Shown here one piece after another: positions 16,232-24,492 of a stretch of 58,794 bases of DNA. Numbering within the stretch: position 1 is the stretch's first letter; every line of letters starts with the position of its first letter. A program made the position numbers and the translations under genes. This stretch comes from Oleiagrimonas sp035690885 (GTDB lineage: Bacteria > Pseudomonadota > Gammaproteobacteria > Xanthomonadales > Rhodanobacteraceae), in the NCBI GenBank assembly GCA_035690885.1, contig DASSKC010000092.1, forward strand, positions 1-58,794, in the 5' to 3' direction. The notes beneath the pieces were generated by a model. The model ran no database searches, was not told the DNA's origin, and saw only the letters and a program-made list of their open reading frames with translations.

Positions 16232-17155
16232 ATGTTTTTCCGCAACCTGACCCTGTTCCGTTACGCCGCCGGCGTGGCCCCCGAGCCGGAGGCGCTGGCC
16301 GAGGCGCTGGACGGCAACCGTTTGCGCCCCTGCGGGCCGATGGAGATGACCACTCGCGGCGCCGTGTCGCCGTTCGGCTCGGCCGACGAAGATGCGCCGC
16401 TGGTGCACAGCATGGATGGCTACACGCTGGTGTGCGTGGGCAATGAGGACAAGCTGCTGCCTTCGGCGGTGGTCAATCAGGAGCTGTCGCGCAAGATCCG
16501 CAAGATCAGCGAGGAAGAAGCGCGTCCGGTCAGCGGTCGCGAGCGCAAGAAGCTCAAGGCCGAGGTGCTGGACGAATTGCTGCCGCGCGCCTTTTCGCGT
16601 CCGTCCCGCCTGGACGCCTATCTGGATCGCAAGCACGGCTGGCTGGTGCTCGATACCTCCAGCCGCAAATCGGCCGAGAATGCGCTGACCACCTTGCGCG
16701 ATGCCATCGGCAGCTTTCCGGCCGTGCCGCTGGCGCCGCAGAAACCGCCGCGCCAACTGATGACCGAATGGCTGACCACGGGCGAGCTCCCCGCCGGTCT
16801 GGCCCTGGCCGACGAGTGCGAGCTGCGCGATCCATCCGGTGCCGGTGGTGCGGTGATGCGTTGTCGCCATCAGGATCTTGCCAGCGAGGAGATTCAGGAG
16901 CATCTTCGCAATGGCAAGCAGGTGTATCAGCTGGGCCTGGAATTCGATGACCGCATCGGTTTCGTACTCGGCGAGGATCTGGTCATCCGCAAGTTGCGCT
17001 TCTTCGACGTGGTCACCGACGAGTTGGACAACACCGACGACGAGTCGGCCAACGCCGAGGTGCAGGCAACGTTTGCGCTGATGACGCTGGAGCTGTCGCG
17101 CCTGCTGGAAAAACTGGAAGCCTGGTTCGGCCTGGCACGCCCTGATGCGGGCTGA
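16232..17155 (+). CDS. rdgC: Recombination-associated protein RdgC
   Basis: 307 residues from ATG 16232, with GAGGA upstream. RdgC forms a ring-shaped dimer that binds DNA nonspecifically and limits RecA activity. The start M-F-F-R-N-L-T-L-F-R, the segment K-K-L-K-A-E-V-L-D-E-L-L-P-R-A-F near residue 110, and the late R-K-L-R-F-F-D-V-V are all family hallmarks, and the length is typical (about 300). Independent gene between ydcH and a metalloprotease. Confidence 0.96.
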   Translation: MFFRNLTLFRYAAGVAPEPEALAEALDGNRLRPCGPMEMTTRGAVSPFGSADEDAPLVHSMDGYTLVCVGNEDKLLPSAVVNQELSRKIRKISEEEARPVSGRERKKLKAEVLDELLPRAFSRPSRLDAYLDRKHGWLVLDTSSRKSAENALTTLRDAIGSFPAVPLAPQKPPRQLMTEWLTTGELPAGLALADECELRDPSGAGGAVMRCRHQDLASEEIQEHLRNGKQVYQLGLEFDDRIGFVLGEDLVIRKLRFFDVVTDELDNTDDESANAEVQATFALMTLELSRLLEKLEAWFGLARPDAG

Positions 17156-17206
17156 CCGGGCGGCATCGGGCCGTGATGCGTTGAGCTGACGAGGCAAACG
17201 ACACCC

Positions 17207-17983
17207 ATGGGGCGTCCCACTACACCCGGCGACTGGCTGGAATTGCCCACCCCCGGTGGCGACACCATTCGCGTCCTCAAGGCCGCGCACCCGCGTGCGC
17301 GGCGCCTGCGCCTGACCGTCAGTGCGCGTGGTGCACGTGTCAGCTGCCCGGTCGGCACGCACCCGGCCCGGGTGATGGCGTTCGTGCGCGACAACGTCGA
17401 GTGGCTGGAACGCAAGATCGAGGAGATGCGTCTCGATGATGAGCAGTTTCCGCCATTGCGGGTCGGCCGCGCGACCGAGATGCCGTGGCGCGGGCAAACC
17501 CTGCGCCTGGACTGGGGCGAGGCGGCTTACCCGCGCATCGAGCAACGCGGTGGCACGCTGCGCCTGATGATCCCGCGTCCGCACACGCGCGCCCTGCCCA
17601 TCGCCCATGGTCTGCTGGCCGCATTTCTGGAAGACGGCATGCGCGCGGACATCGCGCGCTGGCTGCCGCGCTACGTGCCGCGTCTGGGCCTGGCTCCGAC
17701 TGCCGTGCGCATCCGCCCCATGAAAAGCATGTGGGGCAGCCTCGACACGCGTGATCGCATCAATCTGGACCTGGCCCTGGCGCTGGCGCCACCGGCGGCG
17801 TTCCGTTACGTGTTGATCCACGAGTTGTGCCATCTCAAGGTGCGCAACCACTCGCCGGCGTTCTGGCAGCGCGTGGCCGGCCTGTGTCCCGACTACAAGA
17901 TCCAGCGCGACTGGTTGCGCGACAATGGCGCCATGCTCAAGGCGCAGATGGACCGTTTGATCGCCGACGTCGCGGACGCGTAG
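17207..17983 (+). CDS. YgjP-type M48-like zinc metallopeptidase (SprT/WLM superfamily)
   Basis: 258 residues. The zinc-binding H-E-L-C-H lies at about 205-209, followed by L-K-V-R-N-H-S-P-A-F-W, the YgjP pattern in which H-x-x-x-F-W completes the site. Upstream, the M-K-S-M-W-G-S-L-D-T-R substrate loop (about 173-183) is also conserved. The N-terminal ~95 residues form a beta-rich domain with V-S-A-R-G-A-R-V-S-C-P. No signal peptide, so cytoplasmic. YgjP relatives are often linked to restriction or stress functions, but here it stands alone after rdgC. Confidence 0.88.
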   Translation: MGRPTTPGDWLELPTPGGDTIRVLKAAHPRARRLRLTVSARGARVSCPVGTHPARVMAFVRDNVEWLERKIEEMRLDDEQFPPLRVGRATEMPWRGQTLRLDWGEAAYPRIEQRGGTLRLMIPRPHTRALPIAHGLLAAFLEDGMRADIARWLPRYVPRLGLAPTAVRIRPMKSMWGSLDTRDRINLDLALALAPPAAFRYVLIHELCHLKVRNHSPAFWQRVAGLCPDYKIQRDWLRDNGAMLKAQMDRLIADVADA

Positions 17984-18040
17984 GAGGGCTGGAAGGCCCG
18001 GCCGGCAACTCCGCAAGACATCAACGGTCCCCGCACGCCC

Positions 18041-18064
18041 GATCGCGGCTTCCGCCGCTCCTAC
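18041..18064 (-). repeat. REP-like repeat, family B
   Basis: Minus-strand copy of GTAGGAGCGGCGGAAGCCGC followed by GATC. The core GCGGC-GGAA-GCCGC forms a hairpin. Sequence beyond the core (GTTGATGTCTTGCG on the minus strand) also matches the copy at 43285, so the repeat unit is longer, about 60 bases. Confidence 0.85.
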
Positions 18065-18119
18065 GGTTGCTTGGAATCAACATTGCCGCCCATGCACGAG
18101 GGCTGGAAGGCCGCGACCG

Positions 18120-18476
18120 TCAGCGCCGCAACGGCGGCAGCTGCAACAGCAACCAGCCGAGGCCCACGCCGATCGCGTCGGCCAGAAAATCCCACCACGA
18201 CCCGACACGGGCGGGCTGCAAATTCTGGAACAGCTCGATGCCGCCGCCGATGGCCAGCGCACCGAGTACCTGCCACCACCAGCGCCAGCGCGGAAAGGCG
18301 AGGCGCGTGCACACGGCCAGCGCGGCAAAGCCGAGCAAGTGGTAAAGCTTGTCTTCGTTGTCGAAGGTCTCGGGCACGGCCTGTTGTCGCAATCCGGCAT
18401 ACAGCACCACTGCCAGCACCGCGATGAAGGCGGCACGGACCAGCACGCGCCGCAGGGCCGGGGATGGGCGCGTCAT
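18120..18476 (-). CDS. VanZ-like membrane protein
   Basis: 118 residues with four hydrophobic segments. The motif D-K-L-Y-H-L-L-G-F-A-A-L at about 42-53 and the late G-I-E-L-F-Q (about 80-85) and S-W-W-D-F-L-A-D-A-I-G-V (about 92-103) are the VanZ-like family signature. The start overlaps the upstream gfcD gene stop by four bases (ATGA), so it is the last gene of the polysaccharide export operon. Role unknown; VanZ-like proteins are frequently last genes in exopolysaccharide operons of this bacterial group. Confidence 0.88.
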   Translation of the reverse strand: MTRPSPALRRVLVRAAFIAVLAVVLYAGLRQQAVPETFDNEDKLYHLLGFAALAVCTRLAFPRWRWWWQVLGALAIGGGIELFQNLQPARVGSWWDFLADAIGVGLGWLLLQLPPLRR

Positions 18477-20587
18477 TGCGTGATCAGTTCGAAGTTCTTG
18501 TCGAACAACCGCGGATCGCGACCGGACGTCAGCGCGTACAGGTCGTAACGTCGCGCCAGCATGGCGCCCCCATCGCGGATCAACGGACGCCAGGCCACGG
18601 TGGCGCTCGAGCGCGTCGATTTGGGCAGCAGCAGGTCGAACGGGATGGACACGTAAAAGCCTTTGTCGAAGCTGCCTTCGCCGAACTGCTCGGCCGACAC
18701 GTTGGTAAAGGTTGCCCAGATGCCCATTTTCACCCCGTTGTCGAATAGCCGCGACAGACCCAGCGTGCCACCCCAGTCACCGGCCAGATAGCGACCGGCG
18801 GTGACCGTGGCCAACACGTCCTGCACGCCGGTTTTCACGTAGGCGGTCACGTGACCGGTGGTGATATCGTAATCGCGGAAACCAAAATGCTGCTTGAATC
18901 CGCGTTGGCGCACCCAGTTGATGTTGGCCGACACCGCCCACGAAGTGTCGAATGGACGATACAACACCTCACCGCCGACGCCGCCATACATGCTTTCGAG
19001 CAAACCGGCGTAGGCCATGCCGTACCAGTTCGGAGCGATGCGGTTGGCCCAGGTCAGTTGCAGGTTGGACAGGTTCAGCCGCGACGTGGTCAGGTACTGG
19101 CGGATATGCGTGCGCACGCGCGGCAGCTTCGACGGCGCGTCGTACGTGAAGCGGTCGTAGTTGTCGAGCAAATCCAATTGTGCCGAACCGCTCAGCCACA
19201 CGTGCCGGCTGAGGTGGTACTCGGCGTCGTAGGTGGCATTGAGCCGGTACAGCACGAACGCATCGGGGCCGCCGATGTTTTCCGTCAGACCAATGCCGAA
19301 GCCGCCCTGGTAACGATCCAGCGGCGCGCGGTAGAGCACATCGCGCGAGGAGGTGGTGTCGGGTGCATCGCGCTGCGCGCTGCGGCGAAAATCGCCGAGC
19401 GACAAGTCGTGTTCGAGCAGTTTGTCGAACGGCTGGCGGTGCACGCTGGTCTGCACCACCGGCAGGCCGGCATGGTGGTCGACCAGGGTGAACCAGCGGA
19501 TGTCCTCGTCCAGCGCATGGTCGAGAATGCGCGCTGCCCTGCCGACGCCTTCGGCGGGGTAGAAAAAGCGCTGCTGTTCGCCGCTCACGTACAACTCGGG
19601 GCCGCGTTTGGCTACCTGGGTGACCTCGAAACCGGCGTTGTTTTCAAGACGTTCGCTGATCGCGGCCCAGTCGGCCTGGTCGGCCGGCTGCGGGTTCGGT
19701 TTGGCCGGTGGCGGTTCGGGCGGCGGGTCCAGCGGCTTGGCCATGGGTGCGGCATGGCCGATGTTGGCGTGCAGGGTAAAACCGAACAGTGCGGTGTTGC
19801 CGCGTTCGAAGCCGAGTGTCAGATCCACGTTGTCCGTCACGCTGTAGACCACGCCCAGGTTGAACGGCGAGTCTTGCGGCAGGTCGTTGTGCTTGGGTTC
19901 GTGCTGGTAGTCGTTGCCGTCGTATTCGAGCTTCACGCGCAACGGCGACCACGGCGTCTGGTATTCGACGCCGCCGAACAGCGCCACGGGGCCGCGGAAA
20001 AAATGCTTGACGTTGAACTTGCCGGTGCCATCGATGCCGTGCGGTCGGGTGTCGAAACGGTCATCGAGCCAACCGAACGGGTTGTCGATGTCGCCGCGCG
20101 CACCGGTATAGCCCCAGCCCATGCCGAGCGTGACATCGAAGGCGCCAAAGCGTTTGCTGGCCACCACGTACTCGCCGGAAAACAATCCGGTGCCGCCGAC
20201 GTCGCGCGCACCCACGGCCAGTGCCGGCCACCAGCGGCTTTCGCGCCACAGTCGCAGCTTCACGTCGACGGCCTTGTCCTTGTAGGTTTGATCGCCGCTC
20301 AGCGCCGGCGCGCCGTAAAGACGATTGCCGATGTTGGTGTAGCGGAACGTACCTTCCAGCCACGAAAACGGTTGCACCGACACGCTGTAACGCGTGTACG
20401 GCAGGGTGCGGTTGGCGTTGATGCTCAGCTCGCCGGCGGGGGCCATGCGCGCGCTCGGCATCTGCAGCAGGCCGGCACCGCCGAAATCATCCTGAGTCGG
20501 CACCCATGTTGATTGCGCGTGCGCTGCACCGGTCGAGGCCAGGCCCAGCAATGGCAACAGGCACGAATACATCACGCAGCGTTTCAT
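18473..20587 (-). CDS. gfcD: GfcD/YjbH-type outer-membrane beta-barrel exopolysaccharide protein
   Basis: 704 residues from ATG 20587 with a signal peptide (about 1-25, ending A-H-A before Q-S-T-W). The sequence is dominated by alternating, aromatic-rich strands as in a large outer-membrane barrel. G-G-A-G-L-L-Q-M-P-S-A-R-M near residue 37 is the YjbH family start. A proline-rich linker (P-P-P-E-P-P-P-A-K-P, about 285) divides the protein into two parts. In E. coli, YjbH/GfcD acts with GfcB and GfcC in group 4 capsule or Yjb polysaccharide secretion, probably at the outer membrane. Both ends overlap neighbouring genes by ATGA, indicating tight coupling. Confidence 0.92.
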   Translation of the reverse strand: MKRCVMYSCLLPLLGLASTGAAHAQSTWVPTQDDFGGAGLLQMPSARMAPAGELSINANRTLPYTRYSVSVQPFSWLEGTFRYTNIGNRLYGAPALSGDQTYKDKAVDVKLRLWRESRWWPALAVGARDVGGTGLFSGEYVVASKRFGAFDVTLGMGWGYTGARGDIDNPFGWLDDRFDTRPHGIDGTGKFNVKHFFRGPVALFGGVEYQTPWSPLRVKLEYDGNDYQHEPKHNDLPQDSPFNLGVVYSVTDNVDLTLGFERGNTALFGFTLHANIGHAAPMAKPLDPPPEPPPAKPNPQPADQADWAAISERLENNAGFEVTQVAKRGPELYVSGEQQRFFYPAEGVGRAARILDHALDEDIRWFTLVDHHAGLPVVQTSVHRQPFDKLLEHDLSLGDFRRSAQRDAPDTTSSRDVLYRAPLDRYQGGFGIGLTENIGGPDAFVLYRLNATYDAEYHLSRHVWLSGSAQLDLLDNYDRFTYDAPSKLPRVRTHIRQYLTTSRLNLSNLQLTWANRIAPNWYGMAYAGLLESMYGGVGGEVLYRPFDTSWAVSANINWVRQRGFKQHFGFRDYDITTGHVTAYVKTGVQDVLATVTAGRYLAGDWGGTLGLSRLFDNGVKMGIWATFTNVSAEQFGEGSFDKGFYVSIPFDLLLPKSTRSSATVAWRPLIRDGGAMLARRYDLYALTSGRDPRLFDKNFELITQ

Positions 20588-21456
20588 CGCTCGGCTCCGT
20601 CGAACGTCGGCAATATCTGCGTCGACAAGAAACGCACCGCATCGTGGTTGAATGCTGCACGGACCGCGTCGGGCAACGCGCTGGAATCGACCGGCACGTA
20701 AATCATCGCGCCGGGAGCCAAAGGCTGGCCCGGTTCGCGGTTCCACAAGGCGATGCCGTGGCGCGTCACGTGGCCGTCCGGCTGGATGATGTACAGCCAG
20801 TCGGCGCTGGCCGCCGTGGCCAGCGGACAGTGTTGCCGATAGTCCCGCGCGGCCTGCATCGACACGAATGGCAATGTGCACGGTTGTTGCACGGCACCGA
20901 CGACGCGCACGGTCGTCGGTCGTGGCGGATAGATGATGCGGTCGCCGTTGCCGAGCAGGTGATCTTGCGTGGAGATTTCCAGCGGGCGCGGATCCAGCAA
21001 CGTCTCGCGCTGGCGACCGGTCACCGGCAGCGCGTGCCAATGCCGTTGCAGGCGGGTTGCCAGTTTCAGCAGCGTCGGCTTGTCGTTCAGACGCGCCTGC
21101 GCACGCAGCAGACCGACGTCATACATCAGCGCTGCCTTCCAGCGTGTCTGCGTGTCATGCAGCGAAACACGCAACCAGGCCGCGCCGAGCCGATAGGCAT
21201 CGGACAACACATCGGCATTGAGTATCGCATCGCTCAACCGTGCCCCCGTCGACAGATGCTGCACGCCCGGATGCGCCACGCGCCCGGAGACCGTGACATT
21301 CATTGCCGAAGCCGGCAGCGCACACCCCGCCAACACCAACGACACCACGATCCGCAGGAGCGGCGGAAGCCGCGATCGGCGATGCGAGGGGGGGGCAGGT
21401 TTTCCGCAAGACCGGATCGCGGCTTCCGCCGCTCCTACGGTGGCGCGGCGCGTCAC
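20584..21456 (-). CDS. gfcC: GfcC/YjbG-family capsule biosynthesis protein
   Basis: 290 residues if read from GTG 21456, which overlaps the gfcB stop as GTGA, matching the overlap style of the whole operon. Residues from ~50 on fit the GfcC fold: V-T-V-S-G-R-V-A-H-P-G-V-Q, then L-S-D-A-I, the R-I-I-Y-P-P-R-P-T-T-V-R-V-V-G-A-V region and a helical C-terminus. Residues ~3-35 are encoded by an inverted pair of family B repeats, which separates the start from the export signal (about 36-51, V-S-L-V-L-A-G-C-A-L-P-A-S-A). An internal GTG near 21350 is the alternative start and would give a normal signal peptide. Confidence 0.87.
   Translation of the reverse strand: MTRRATVGAAEAAIRSCGKPAPPSHRRSRLPPLLRIVVSLVLAGCALPASAMNVTVSGRVAHPGVQHLSTGARLSDAILNADVLSDAYRLGAAWLRVSLHDTQTRWKAALMYDVGLLRAQARLNDKPTLLKLATRLQRHWHALPVTGRQRETLLDPRPLEISTQDHLLGNGDRIIYPPRPTTVRVVGAVQQPCTLPFVSMQAARDYRQHCPLATAASADWLYIIQPDGHVTRHGIALWNREPGQPLAPGAMIYVPVDSSALPDAVRAAFNHDAVRFLSTQILPTFDGAER
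21354..21438. repeat. Inverted pair of family B REP-like repeats inside gfcC 5' end
   Basis: Plus-strand copy at 21354-21377 (GCAGGAGCGGCGGAAGCCGC plus GATC) and minus-strand copy at 21415-21438, separated by 37 bases that include a run of G. The pair could fold as one long hairpin. It overlaps the 5' coding region of gfcC. Confidence 0.88.
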
Positions 21457-22112
21457 GGTGGTGCTCCGCGATAGGGGCGCAATTGGGTCAGCGTCAACGT
21501 CGGACCGCCGGGAATGGTTTGTCGGCTTTTCCAGATGAAACCGTCGCTCGGGTCGACCCAGTAGCGGTTGGTGGCCGCAAAATCGATCACCGGCGCGCGG
21601 ATGTGTTCCTCGACCCGCAACAGTTGGTGCGCCTGGCCGAGAATGGTGACCTCATGCATCCCCTCGGGCACCAGCCGTGACGTGGCGGTGATGCCATAGC
21701 GATAATCCGGCAAATCCAGCTGGCGCATGGTGCTTGTCGCGCCGTGCAGGTGCTCCAGGCCGGTGATGAACGGGCTGTCCGCCGGCAATCGCGTGGCGAT
21801 GATGTCGGCATGCATGCCCGAGGTCTTGACCAGCACGCCATGGCGCAGGAAAACAATCGTGTCATGCGCGTCGTACCAGGCCTGGCGACCGTGATCGATG
21901 TTGCCCAGGATCAGCACCGCCGTCCCGGCATCCGATTGCAGCTCAAGCTGATAATACGGCCGCGCCGCGACCTTGACCGCGGTCGGCGAAAGGGTTTTCC
22001 CATTGCCGCCGATCACCGCCTGCAGCGTGTCGAGCGTCGCCGTGGACAGCGTGGTACAGCCGGCCAACGCGCTCGCGGCCACCAGCAACATGCACACCCG
22101 CAGGTCGCCCAT
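21453..22112 (-). CDS. gfcB: GfcB/YjbF-family outer-membrane lipoprotein
   Basis: 219 residues with a lipoprotein signal ending in lipobox S-A-L-A-G-C at 14-19. The mature part matches YjbF/GfcB: G-K-T-L-S-P-T near residue 38, Y-Y-Q-L-E-L, the D-T-I-V-F-L-R-H-G-V-L-V-K-T-S-G-M core (about 84-100), D-Y-R-Y-G-I and the W-V-D-P-S-D-G-F-I-W-K-S-R-Q finish. In E. coli it is needed for group 4 capsule secretion with GfcC and GfcD. It starts 12 bases after the wza stop and overlaps gfcC. Confidence 0.92.
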   Translation of the reverse strand: MGDLRVCMLLVAASALAGCTTLSTATLDTLQAVIGGNGKTLSPTAVKVAARPYYQLELQSDAGTAVLILGNIDHGRQAWYDAHDTIVFLRHGVLVKTSGMHADIIATRLPADSPFITGLEHLHGATSTMRQLDLPDYRYGITATSRLVPEGMHEVTILGQAHQLLRVEEHIRAPVIDFAATNRYWVDPSDGFIWKSRQTIPGGPTLTLTQLRPYRGAPP

Positions 22113-22124
22113 GCCGACGCTGAC

Positions 22125-23228
22125 TCAGTTGACCGCGTCGTTTTGCGCACCGGCGGCGTTGCGCAAAATGGCCGAGATGGGCAACAGCTGGCTCACGAAA
22201 CGATTCCAGCGCGTAATGCCGGCGGCACCCACGAAGACCACGTCTCCCGGTTGCAGCTGGAAATTGTCGGCCAGCACGAATGCGGTTGGCGAGCGCGCGT
22301 CCAGGTGGTACACCGTGGCCGGCTGCTTCTCCATATTGTCCACGCCGCGGATCACGTAGACGGCGTCGCCCTTGGAGGTGACCTGGTTGAGACCGCCGAC
22401 GTTGCCCAGTGCCTGCGACAGGCTCATCGAGCTGGTCTTGTAGGTAAGCGCTTGCGGTTGGCGCACCTCGCCCATCACGTAGATCTGATGCTGGTCGTTG
22501 TAGGACAGGTAGATGTGATCACCCGGCTTCAAGTAGATGTCTGCCGGCCCGTGCATGCTGTGGCGAAGCGCGCTGATGTCCAGGTGGTAATCGGCGTCGC
22601 CGCGCTCCAGGGTCAGGTTGGCCAGGTTCGCTTCTTCCGGGTTGGGCTGGGCCTTGCCCAGCGCCTGCGCCAGGGTCAGCGGCGTGATGGTGATCGGCTG
22701 CGTGCCGGGGTGCATGAATGCGCCATTGAACCAGACCCGCTTGCTTCCATACTTGATGATGTTGACGTCGACCTGCGGTTGCTCGACATAAGCAGCCAGC
22801 TTTTTGGCGATATACGCGCGCAATTGCTCCAGCGTCATGCCGGCTACCTGGATATTGCCGACGAACGGGTAGTACAGCGTGCCGTCCGGGCGCACCAGGC
22901 GGCCGTTGGCGTAGATCTGCTGCTGTGAACCGGCCGGCGCGGTCAGTTCGGGATGGTCCCAGACGGTGATGTACAGCACGTCGCCTGCACCGATGTGATA
23001 CACCGGCGGGCGATAGTCGAGCAGGGGGGCAGGGATGTCCGGATGCGTGCTCGTCGCCTGGTCGATGGCGATCAGCTTCGGCGTGATCTGCACCAGATCG
23101 ACGCGACTGCCGAGGTCCGAGTCGTTGTTCTCGATGGCGCTCGTGTCCATGTGCTGGCCCGGCATCAGGGCGCAGCCTCCCATAAGCACCGCGGTCAGCA
23201 TGAGCGCCGCAGCCGACCACTTCTTCAT
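22125..23228 (-). CDS. wza: Wza/GfcE-type polysaccharide export lipoprotein
   Basis: 367 residues from ATG 23228; the upstream in-frame codon at 23234 is TTG. Lipobox L-M-G-G-C near residue 19. The poly-export domain is present (Y-H-I-G-A-G-D-V-L-Y-I-T-V-W-D-H-P-E-L, about 77-95, then G-R-L-V-R-P-D-G-T-L-Y-Y-P-F-V-G), followed by SLBB domains (V-W-F-N-G-A-F-M-H-P-G-T and I-Y-V-M-G-E-V-R-Q-P-Q-A). The C-terminal amphipathic segment (R-W-N-R-F-V-S-Q-L-L-P) is the expected outer-membrane helix. It forms the octameric export channel for the capsule or exopolysaccharide. Confidence 0.96.
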   Translation of the reverse strand: MKKWSAAALMLTAVLMGGCALMPGQHMDTSAIENNDSDLGSRVDLVQITPKLIAIDQATSTHPDIPAPLLDYRPPVYHIGAGDVLYITVWDHPELTAPAGSQQQIYANGRLVRPDGTLYYPFVGNIQVAGMTLEQLRAYIAKKLAAYVEQPQVDVNIIKYGSKRVWFNGAFMHPGTQPITITPLTLAQALGKAQPNPEEANLANLTLERGDADYHLDISALRHSMHGPADIYLKPGDHIYLSYNDQHQIYVMGEVRQPQALTYKTSSMSLSQALGNVGGLNQVTSKGDAVYVIRGVDNMEKQPATVYHLDARSPTAFVLADNFQLQPGDVVFVGAAGITRWNRFVSQLLPISAILRNAAGAQNDAVN

Positions 23229-23314
23229 CGGCAAAATCCCAGTAATTGCGTAGCGAAATGCAACGCCGACCTGTGGGTCGGCGCGAGTTCACCCCCTGAT
23301 TTTTGTAGCGGGCC

Positions 23315-23674
23315 TCAATGTGTTCCGGTGGTGCCCGTGGTCCCGGTTGTTCCCGTGGTTCCGGTGGTGCCTGTCGTTCCGCTGGTGCCGCTGGTGCCCG
23401 TGGTGCCGGTGGAAAGAAGCACGCCGGCCACGATGCCTGCGCCAACGGGGACCGCAGTACCGGTGCTCGTGGCTTGGGATCGGGCCGTGGCGGCGCCCGG
23501 GATCGTCGGTGCTTGTGCGTTGCCCTGGCCGTTGCGGGCCCGGGTTGCCGATGTATCACCGGATGTTGCGGCCGTGGCGTGCGACGGTTGCGTGTCAGGG
23601 GTGCCTGCTTGGGCGGCGCCCACGGCGCCCAGAAGAGTGACGGCGGCAGCCGCCGCAATAATGGATTTCACCAT
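23315..23674 (-). CDS. GfcA/YjbE-like Thr/Gly-repeat protein of the polysaccharide operon
   Basis: 119 residues with AGAAGGAGATA before ATG 23674, one of the best ribosome binding sites in the window. A signal peptide (1-23, ending A-Q-A) is followed by a polar Ala/Thr/Ser-rich stretch, a short hydrophobic Gly/Ala/Val segment (V-P-V-G-A-G-I-V-A-G-V-L-L, about 75-87) and ten G-T-T-like tripeptides to the end. E. coli GfcA and YjbE share this plan: signal peptide, hydrophobic Gly/Ala segment, Thr-rich tail, first gene of the operon. Assignment rests on architecture and position, not alignable sequence. Role unknown, perhaps heavily modified or surface exposed. Confidence 0.7.
   Translation of the reverse strand: MVKSIIAAAAAVTLLGAVGAAQAGTPDTQPSHATAATSGDTSATRARNGQGNAQAPTIPGAATARSQATSTGTAVPVGAGIVAGVLLSTGTTGTSGTSGTTGTTGTTGTTGTTGTTGTH
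23318..23407 (-). repeat. Nine-base tandem repeat encoding Gly-Thr-Thr
   Basis: Ten consecutive nine-base units (consensus GGCACCACG on the minus strand, with synonymous variation) that encode G-T-T, G-T-S or G-T-H. Copy number changes by slippage would stay in frame and vary only the tail length. Confidence 0.9.
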
Positions 23675-23989
23675 GTCGTATCTCCTTCTCGTGCCATTGC
23701 CGAATACCTTTTGAGTGTACCTGTTAGGACGCCGCGCAAAGCCGGTATGACGTCAATGTGTTCATGCACCGTTTGTTCACATGAATCGCGTTAAGCCGCG
23801 CTTACGTTATTCATATACCTGTACCAATGCATTTGTGGTCCTCTTGACCACACTTGCCTTGCATTACAAGATGTCGCCTGCTCCGGGTTTGCTTCCCGGA
23901 TGGCAATGCACGGATCGGGATGCATTGTCCAAGGTGTCACGGGTAGGGCGGGCCCCTGGCGAAGACAGTTCAGCGACGCTCGAGGCAAC
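23675..23989. promoter_or_regulatory. Divergent control region of the polysaccharide locus
   Basis: 315 bases between the leftward gfcA-wza operon and the rightward wzb-wzc operon, AT-richer than its surroundings. It holds several dyads: TTCATG/CATGAA (23761-23785), TAAGC-CGC-GCTTA (23792-23804) and the perfect TGTGGTC-CTCTT-GACCACA (23834-23852). A possible rightward promoter has TTGACC at 23844 and CAAGAT 17 bases later; its -35 lies inside the last dyad. No gene is convincing here. Promoter assignment is tentative; the dyads are directly visible. Confidence 0.55.
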
Positions 23990-24430
23990 GTGTTTCAACG
24001 GATCCTGGTCGTGTGTGTCGGCAATATTTGCCGCAGTCCCACCGCCGAAATCATGCTGCGCCGGCATCTGCCGATGGCCACGGTGTCGTCGGCAGGGCTG
24101 CACGCGCTGACGGGCCGCCCCATGGACGACATCGCGCGCGAGGTGCTCGAGGCCCACGGGCTGGATGGCAGCGCGCACATCGCTCGCCAACTCGACGCCG
24201 ACATGTTGCGCGACGCCGACCTGGTCCTGGCCATGGAGCGTGCCCATGTCGAGGCCATCACGCGTCAGGCACCGCAAGCGCGCGGGCGCACTTTTCTGCT
24301 GGGCAAGTGGCAGAGCAATCGCAGCGTGCCCGATCCATATCGTCAGCAGCGCCCGGCATTCGAGCACGTCCACGAGCTGATTGCCGTTGCCGTGGACAGT
24401 TGGATCCCGTACTTGAAACAAGCCAGTTGA
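23990..24430 (+). CDS. wzb: Low-molecular-weight protein-tyrosine phosphatase (Wzb/Etp)
   Basis: 146 residues from GTG 23990 (GAGG five bases upstream), placing the P-loop at the expected N-terminal position. The catalytic loop C-V-G-N-I-C-R-S-P starts near residue 9, and the general-acid loop D-P-Y is at about 114. Length and motifs match Wzb/Etp phosphatases, which dephosphorylate the C-terminal tyrosines of their cognate Wzc/Etk kinase, the next gene 62 bases downstream. It is the first gene of the rightward polysaccharide operon. Confidence 0.95.
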   Translation: MFQRILVVCVGNICRSPTAEIMLRRHLPMATVSSAGLHALTGRPMDDIAREVLEAHGLDGSAHIARQLDADMLRDADLVLAMERAHVEAITRQAPQARGRTFLLGKWQSNRSVPDPYRQQRPAFEHVHELIAVAVDSWIPYLKQAS

Positions 24431-24492
24431 GGCACGCATCACATCGGTGCTTTCACTCTTTCCCGCCATTTCGCCCGACCACGGACACCCCC

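Noticed and set aside
16181..18016. 611-codon open frame antisense to rdgC and the YgjP-type gene
   Set aside because: His/Gln/Arg-rich shadow of two well-supported genes; no motif or ribosome binding site.
23834..23852. CRP/Clp binding site in the divergent polysaccharide control region
   Set aside because: The dyad TGTGGTC-N5-GACCACA has the wrong half-site and spacing for TGTGA-N6-TCACA.
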